Positions 58,401 to 64,000 of a stretch of 64,000 nt of DNA are shown here, one piece after another (the first letter of the stretch is position 1; every line of letters starts with the position of its first letter). The position numbers and the translations under genes were made by a program. The DNA comes from Gnetum montanum (lineage: Eukaryota > Streptophyta > Gnetopsida > Gnetales > Gnetaceae), in assembly GCA_015680685.1 (NCBI GenBank), contig MNCI01007652.1:467741-531740 (forward strand), read 5' to 3'. The notes under the pieces are model-generated. The model was not told where the DNA came from. It was given only the letters and a program-made list of their open reading frames with translations, and ran no database searches.

Positions 58401-61400
58401 GGAGATTTCTCGTACTTGATTCGAATGAGATTGTCGGAGGAAGAAGAGACGGTTGTGGGGATGTAGTTTGCAGGGTCACATTTGAGATTCTTGTAATGAA
58501 CCACGTACCTAGGAATAGCCTGATCAGGATTGTAGATTACGAACTCATCGAACTGTGTGCCTCCTCTGTCTTTGCCGTCTCTCTTTGAGAAGATGGAATC
58601 ATACCCTTTTTTGTTGAGTATTTCCTTGTTCATGCCAGGCATGGCTTCCTGCACTCTGCAGCATCATTGATGCCCATTTTCTTTAAAACTAATACCAAGA
58701 GTGAGCTGCAAACTACTATTTCTCAAAGTAAAATCGATTTAATTTTTACCCCCACACACAAGAACTTGATATTACTTAATCCCAATACAATTCAAAGACT
58801 GCAACTCACGTCAGAGATCGGCCCAGGGGGACCTCGCACATCAGAAGCTTGTTGCTGCCTTTAGTGTAGATTCCCTGCGCGCTCTTGGAGGCATCCGTGG
58901 CAAAGTAGATGCCCTGTATAAAATACAAAACAATATCAGAACAGCGTCTTCCATGATAATTTTTTTTAACTATGTCAGAAATTGCCGAAGTAAAAGTAAA
59001 ATGATCCTTAACCTGACCAAACATGTTATTGCAATTTTCAGGTGGGAGCCTGAAGCCGTTGTTGATTTCGATGCCTTCATCGCTGGTTCCATGGAACAGC
59101 ATCTGCGAGGGGGCGGTAGGGTTGAGCAAGTCTCTGTGCGCCTGCAGAAACTTAAGCTGAAGCCTGGGGGATCGAACCCTCTCGATCTTGGTGACGATGG
59201 GTACAATCCCGTGCTTTGGCCCCATAAATTTCTCCGTGCGATCCTTGACCTGCAAAAACTCAGCAGCAGTGTCTCCTTCCGAGTCAATTTCCAGGCATTG
59301 CCCGTCCTGAAATTCCTTGTCCGCCTGCTCCTTGCTAAGCTCCTCGATAGCCTGTTTCAGCTGCTCTACCTTTTCTGCAATCTCTTTTCTTTCCATCTCC
59401 CTTTGTCGTTTAATCTTCTCCTGCTCGATTTTGATGCAGAATTTGCAAGGGTTGGATTTGCAGTCCTGGCAGCATTGCAGCTGGCAAGGGTGCCCGCAGT
59501 CCAGCGTTTTCTGGCACTGCCTACTGCACCGCCGTGATTCTTTGGAAGTGAAGCATTTCACAATCTCTGTGTGGCCGCAGGCCTCGAAGGTGTGGCTGAT
59601 TTCCTTGAAGCACGAAATTCGGTCCTCTCGAATTCTGCACTCTCTGGTGGCCTCGTGACCGCAGCGTTCAATGATGAAATTTACAGGCGCCCTGCACTGG
59701 TTTTCATGGCCGCCACTGTGGCAACTTCTCTGGCAGAGATGCCCGCATTCGGGAACGATTTTGCAGGGGAATTCACACACTTTCTCTGCAGAGTGGGCAC
59801 ATTGTTGCTGCTGATCTTGATGTGGTCGCCCTCATGTCTTGGGCAGCGAAGAGGAATTTGGTCGCCGACCCTTCCGGCGGCGTCAAGACAGTTTACCAGA
59901 GTTTTCCAGTGCCATGATTTGGCGGTCAATGTGGTGGCGTTTGCGCAGATATAGAGGCCTGCTCGAGCCAGAGAGACGGCCACGCACAAGCGGTTTCTCT
60001 TGGCCAGGAAGCCGATGTCGTCCTCCTCGTTCGACTGCACCAGTGACAAAATCACGATTCTGCTCTCTGATCCCTGTCCAGCTCAAAAAAAAAAAAAAAA
60101 ACGAAGGAATATCACTAGTATCATATTACTGGACAGTTCATTCTGGTTGAAGATATACAAGCAACCTCTTTTCTTTTTTCTTTTTTTCTTTTTTTGGAGA
60201 ATCCAGGTATTGGATTAATCTTAAAATTGTTCTTTTAAAGCTGAAATTCAATATTTTGACACGACAGCTAACTAATGGCAGGCGTAGTTTCAAAATTCAG
60301 ACCATTTAAAGCCTTCTTGAACAGTTCATACTGTCGCAGGATATTCATAGAACTTACATGCTAATGATAATCTATGCCATGAATACTACGATGCTGTGTC
60401 TGAAATATAAAATAATTAAATAAACCTAAAATTTAGGCTGCAGAGAAAATATTTGTTTTCATACGGTAAATGTTGCTTTCAAAAATTCTTGCTTACTTGA
60501 TAGCGGTCGATGCACTGGATATTCACGTTTGCCGTGGAATGCCATCTCAATCCTTTCGACTTTGCCTTTAACAAGTCAGCCTGTAGAAGAGACAACACAC
60601 AATATTTTTAGATGAACCAGAAACGTAGCCATGATTCTTTGTTTCGGAAACATAATTTTATGATGATGGCAGTGGCATGCATGACGTACCTGTGCTTTGT
60701 AAGCGGCTAGAATAGTGATGTCTTCAGGATTTTCTGCCTCTGACACCAACCAACTTAGCAGGAACAAGCACATATCGGCTTCTCCTTCATTGGAGCAGCT
60801 TCCGCGTTTGGTTTCAGGGTGAGAATGGCACCACCAATAAGAAGAAGTAGCCATGCAAGAAGCAACTCTGTTTCTATCACCTGAAACAAGTTTGGAATTT
60901 GATCGCAGATACGGATAAATGGGTGTCAGCATCGGCAGGAACTCATCCCTCATTCGACCCTGCACTTCCAGTCCCTTGAACGGTATTTGCTTGTGCTCAA
61001 TCAATCTCTCGAACATGGACAGCCCAAAATCATGGCTGCAAGCCCACCATATTTCATGGTAAAAAACTAAAAATTTTTGCTTACATGATGTATATTTTTG
61101 AAAGTTTAAAGATGATTATTAGTCATATAATTTATATACGTACCAACGTTCAAGGTCGTAGCAATTGACCTGCGGTGAGAGCTGATACTGGTCTCCGAAC
61201 ATAACCAGATGCTGGATTTTTGGATGCAACACAGCAGTCAGTTGGCCCTCCAACATCTCAGAAGCTTCCTCTACGAACACCACTTTCGGTTCCAGTCTCC
61301 TTAGCAGTTCATAATGCATCGCAGCACCCTGGATTCAAAATGTCACTACCCTTTTTGTTAACGAATGCTACTGTCATAATTTATACAAAATCGTGAACTT

Positions 61401-63202
61401 CTTCGGACCATACAATTCTGCAGAAACAAACCGTACCAATATTTTCGAACATATTTTAAATGCCATAAAAAATACAGTACTTTAGTACTTACGGTAGTTG
61501 TCATGGCTACTATTTTGGCATTTCTGAGTATCCTCAACTGGTGGTGGACAAAATCTTCCCTCAACGAGTCGCATTCTGTGTCATACATGGCCTTTGAATA
61601 TTCAATCTTCTGAAGGTATCTCTCGTAGTTTATCTTGAGGATGAGCTGTACCAGCAGTGCACGACATTGCGGATCCAAATCCCACGGGTTTTCCTGAAGC
61701 AGCCAATGATCTTCATCCAGCTGCAGTTTAAAAGATAAAAAAGAAAAATTGGAATTAAAATTAGTTTGCACCGTCCACTTTCTGTTAGAAATGGTATTTG
61801 CCATAACCCAACGTTATAGTCACTACCGATATTGATGCCCTTGAAACATTTTCCTGTTACCATACATCGTGCTCCAGAAAGTCCTCATCTTCTCACTCCA
61901 AAGCTAAGGCTAAATATTTAATCCCATTAAAAAGTATCATTTCCTTCTGTTTTTTAAATTAACCATGAAGTAGCAGTCTATATGCAATATGTTACGGCGG
62001 TTGCACTTATACGTGGTTTGATAAACCCTTTTAACTTAAGGTAACTCTTCGTCCTGCTTTGAGGCTGTATGGGGAGGAGGGTCAAAACTTAAAAAAGAAT
62101 GATTATAAATGTTATGTGAGGGTGTGGAAACTAGTAACTAAGATAATAAGCTAATGTTTAATTTCTAATTTCTTGATAATAAAGTGTTTATGTTGAATCA
62201 TTTTTAATCCTGCTTTTCTTAGCAACTCATTGCTCGTCTTACTCGGCATTTAGAGAACACCCAATGCTTGTCAGTAATTTAGAGAACCACCCAATGCTTA
62301 TCAGTAATTGAATAAAAGCGTACCACTGAACAAACACTTTACCCTTACTCCACATGGTAACCTTTATTTTTGAGTAATGGCTAAGGAGACAGCATCAGCA
62401 AGCAAAGCAGGTTTCCAAGAGGATCACTACTATTTAGTTTACCGGGAGATCGAGGCGTGCTGCTGCGGCGATTCGGTAGCCATCGGTATTGGAACAGCGA
62501 ACAAAGCGGGAGTCCTCGAGCCAAGACCTGTGCTCAACCTTTCCCTGGATCAACTCATCATTCATGGAGTACTCATCATCGTCTGAGTCGATTTCAGGGG
62601 CATCATTAACACATACACCATGTTTGCGTCAGGAACACATCCGCCAGAGCTCCTGCAAAGCCTACCCAGAGAAAAACAAATGTCAACCATATCAAAGTAC
62701 ATCTGGTCTGGAAGCCATTTCCGAATGCAGTTTGAAATAGCTCTATACAGATCCGGAAATGCAAAATTAGTCCCACTTAATGACCGCCTGACGATGTCTC
62801 GGATGGGCAATTCGGGAGGTAGAGACTGTAACCTGTAGCTACCCTGTTTCGTGCCGGCCAAGAATTTTCGGACCTTGGCATCCGGCATAACCTCCAGAAG
62901 GGTCTCCACGTTGAAAACATTGCTCTTTTCCAGACCTTTAAAGGACTCTGCCATATCCGCCTGCAGATCCCACCTTGAATCCATTTTACTGAATTGCACA
63001 ATTTTTGAGAGATTGTACTCTACTAGCTCGGATTCCTTGCATCCTCCTCCTACCCTCACCACGTTCCGACAGAAACCCAAGCAGGATAGCAGAAAATGGT
63101 CCAGGGCCTGGTTTTTGCAGGTTATGACAAGTATGGGACCTTGCAGAGAAGGCTCCGCTGACAAAATTAGTTGCGCTAATTTGGATGCCACAAAAGTTTT
63201 CC
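57707..63202 (-). CDS. ZNFX1-like SF1 helicase - NF-X1 zinc fingers - tandem PARP fusion (5' end outside window)
   Basis: Nine exons read on the minus strand: 63202-62443, 61720-61493, 61328-61144, 61035-60690, 60580-60497, 60073-59013, 58913-58810, 58655-58313 and 58123-57707, ending in TAG. Together they give about 1,175 codons; the start lies right of the window, because the first exon opens inside Walker A (GKTFVASKLAQ), so GPPGT must be in an upstream exon. Domain order: helicase core (motif II VVFVEEASEML, motif III FGDQYQLSP, then LERCHDFGLSMFERLI and IDRYQGSESRIVILSLV), NF-X1 type Cys/His fingers, a charged coiled coil, PARP 1 and PARP 2. ZNFX1 proteins are RNA helicases of small-RNA and antiviral pathways in animals; PARPs transfer ADP-ribose from NAD+. 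The fusion suggests ADP-ribosylation coupled to RNA or ribonucleoprotein sensing, which is inference. Donors are GTAAAC, GTAAGT, GTACGT, GTACGT, GTAAGC, GTTAAG, GTGAGT and GTGAAC; all acceptors are AG. Two exons each lack one base (near 62605 and 59800), and the motif VI arginine is replaced by leucine. Confidence 0.85.
58500..59190 (-). other. First PARP catalytic domain (H-Y-E triad)
   Basis: Encoded across three exons. The segment VTKIERVRSPRLQLKFLQAH precedes MLFHGTSDEG (catalytic His codon 59091-59093). After the intron the protein continues GIYFATDASKSAQGIYTKG (Tyr codon 58905-58907), then LLMCEVPLGRSLTVQEAMPG and finally QFDEFVIYNPDQAIPRYVVHY (Glu codon 58544-58546). The H-Y-E combination is the signature of PARPs that can make poly(ADP-ribose) chains, although the triad alone does not prove chain elongation. 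The sequence is closer to the PARP10/14/tankyrase style than to plant PARP1/2, judged by eye only. Confidence 0.85.
58914..59012 (-). other. 99-nt intron in phase 0 with no stop, inside PARP 1
   Basis: The intron starts GTTAAG and ends TATACAG on the minus strand. Removing it joins NNMFGQ to GIYFATD, which restores the conserved PARP sequence around the catalytic tyrosine. It is 33 codons long and open in the coding frame, so an unspliced transcript would still encode a full-length protein with an insertion just before the tyrosine. Confidence 0.8.
59400..59800 (-). other. NF-X1-type zinc-finger cluster of the fusion gene
   Basis: The translated segment begins CEFPCKIVPECGHLCQRSCH and continues with repeated Cys-x3-Cys...CGH...C units (ERCGHEATREC, EACGHTEIVKC, LDCGHPCQLQCC, CKSNPCKFC). 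This spacing is typical of NF-X1 fingers, which in ZNFX1 follow the helicase. About four fingers are visible. The segment is followed by a Lys/Glu-rich helical stretch (roughly 59290-59420) that looks like a coiled coil linking to PARP 1. The N-terminal edge is where the reading frame is broken by a missing base. Confidence 0.85.
60497..63202 (-). other. Helicase core of the fusion gene (most of the SF1 RecA-like motifs)
   Basis: Motif Ia is visible as PILVITCKNQALDHFLL, close to the TNHALDQFL signature of ZNFX1/UPF1-like helicases, followed by VVRVGGGCKESELVEYNL. An acidic stretch rich in DSDDDEYS (about 62560-62600) precedes the second part. The exon 61720-61493 ends in AKIVAMTTT and joins GAAMHYELLRRLEPKVVFVEEA, the usual family continuity across an intron. 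The GDQ..QL.P motif and the FERLI...GRMRDEFLPMLTPIYP stretch (family LFERL...QYRM) follow. The final helicase segment is at the start of exon 60073-59013, where VAVSLARAGLYI replaces the usual VALSRAR..LY (Leu codon at 59969-59971). Loss of this arginine, an ATP-contacting residue in SF1 enzymes, could weaken ATPase activity. Confidence 0.82.
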
Positions 63203-64000
63203 CTGTCACAGCCACAATAAGAGTCTACCGTGAGCATACTGCTACAATCCAACCAGTAACCACGTTTTGGTTTAGAGTTTCCCAATATAAAAGAACACGA
63301 GTTTTATAATCAGCCAGGCATAAATTCTATTCCCTACTTCTATGATTAACACGTATTTATGTAAAACAGTTTTTTATTCCCCCAAAATTTTCTAACATAT
63401 TTTGTCCTCCTATGTTACTGTGATGTGATTAGCTTTGCAAAGATAAAGTTACTGGTTCAATTCATATCCTTTGAATTCTTAAAAGCCAATAAACCAGTAC
63501 AAATTCTTTTAATGCCGAGAACTGCGTTTTCACCTTAAATAACATGTTTTGAGACACTATTTTTGTTTTGAAATTACATATTTTAGTTGCAAAATCATTT
63601 TTTTCCATGCAAATTCTTTTCCTGCAGAAAAACTTGGTGTGGTCAAGTGCTGTAAACTTCTGTTAATTACTTCATTTTCAAGTCCAACCAGTGGAAAAAC
63701 TTTGAAGGGTCGTCATTTTTTCTATTAAAATTTAACGTTTACGTTGAGGTCGAAAATCTTTTACTATCCCTTGAAATGAAAGGGACGATTTTTTTAAAAC
63801 GTTATTTAAATACTTAAACAAAAACAAAATAAATTTTCACTTAATTAGGAACCATCAATTTTTAATTTACTTAACAACCCTATGCCAAAAATGTATACAC
63901 ATGGCAGGAAGATTGTGGCAATACATCAACCTATTTTGCCACCGCTCTAATAACAATTATTGAAATGTTCCTCATCAATCATTAGTTGCCCAACTATCAA
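63203..64000 (-). other. Intron upstream of the first visible exon; no coding seen
   Basis: The minus-strand acceptor at the exon start is CTGTGACAG followed by GGAAAACT. Further up, to the window edge, the DNA is AT-rich and I found no exon encoding the GPPGT half of Walker A on the minus strand. The intron is therefore at least about 800 bases, and the amino-terminal part and promoter of the gene lie outside the window. Confidence 0.6.

Noticed and set aside
58953-59537. 194-codon plus-strand frame opposite the zinc-finger and PARP exons
   Set aside because: It lies antisense to strongly conserved coding exons and matches no family; the GC-rich exon simply leaves this frame open.
59790-59900. 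A short intron to explain the frame change near 59800
   Set aside because: Any GT-AG pair that restores frame would be very short or would remove the conserved IPLRCPRH block; a missing base is simpler.
57707-63202. Fungal or bacterial contamination as source of the helicase-PARP gene
   Set aside because: It is on the same contig as plant retroelements, with AT-rich introns of 99 to over 780 bases and plant-like splice sites. I cannot exclude ancient transfer.
62851-63309. 152-codon plus-strand frame opposite the helicase exon
   Set aside because: Shadow of the minus-strand exon 63202-62443, whose helicase motifs are clear.
1-64000. tRNA, rRNA or other structural RNA genes
   Set aside because: Looked for by eye on both strands; apart from tRNA-complementary primer sites of the retroelements, none was recognised.

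Overview
This window is plant nuclear DNA: 55.7 kb of old, nested LTR retrotransposons followed by the 3' two-thirds of one real multi-exon gene on the minus strand. The very large, decayed, AT-rich elements, long introns and low gene density suggest a seed plant with a big genome, most likely a gymnosperm. That placement is an inference; no diagnostic single-copy marker is present. A 370-base N gap lies at 11293-11662.

I read five elements in three layers (names are mine). DEL1, a Ty3/gypsy Del/Tekay-type chromovirus on the plus strand, is the outermost. Its gag-pol runs from 26340, is interrupted, resumes at 52006, and ends in a 3.2 kb 3' LTR at 52554-55754; its 5' end lies left of the window. 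Two elements sit inside DEL1. TAT1 (about 1-26339, plus) is a Tat/Ogre-type gypsy element with gag, protease, two RNase H domains and integrase. COP1 (29506-52005, minus) is a Ty1/copia element with 1.06-1.09 kb LTRs and a 5 bp target duplication (AGGCA/AGGTA). ATH1 (8851-16010, minus) is inserted in TAT1: an Athila-like gag-protease element without visible pol, with a perfect ATGAT target duplication. TAT2 (34601-50893, minus) is inserted in COP1: a second Tat-type element with gag-protease but no pol. TAT1 and TAT2 both carry a homologous, intron-containing ORF in antisense to their own gag. All retroelement reading frames are broken by stops and frameshifts.

From 55755 to 57706 there is AT-rich intergenic DNA with a decayed tandem duplication. 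From 63202 down to 57707 lie nine exons of a gene whose product joins a ZNFX1/UPF1-like superfamily 1 RNA helicase, a cluster of NF-X1-type zinc fingers, a coiled coil and two tandem PARP (ADP-ribosyltransferase) domains. The 5' exons lie beyond the right edge. All inferred splice junctions fit GT-AG, but two exons each lack one base, so the copy is either recently broken or carries assembly errors.

The most notable points are the helicase/zinc-finger/double-PARP fusion, with an H-Y-E triad in the first PARP and H-Y-V in the second; the antisense spliced ORF shared by the two Tat elements; and arrays of palindromic GACTATGCT/AGCATAGTC units in and around the Tat LTRs.
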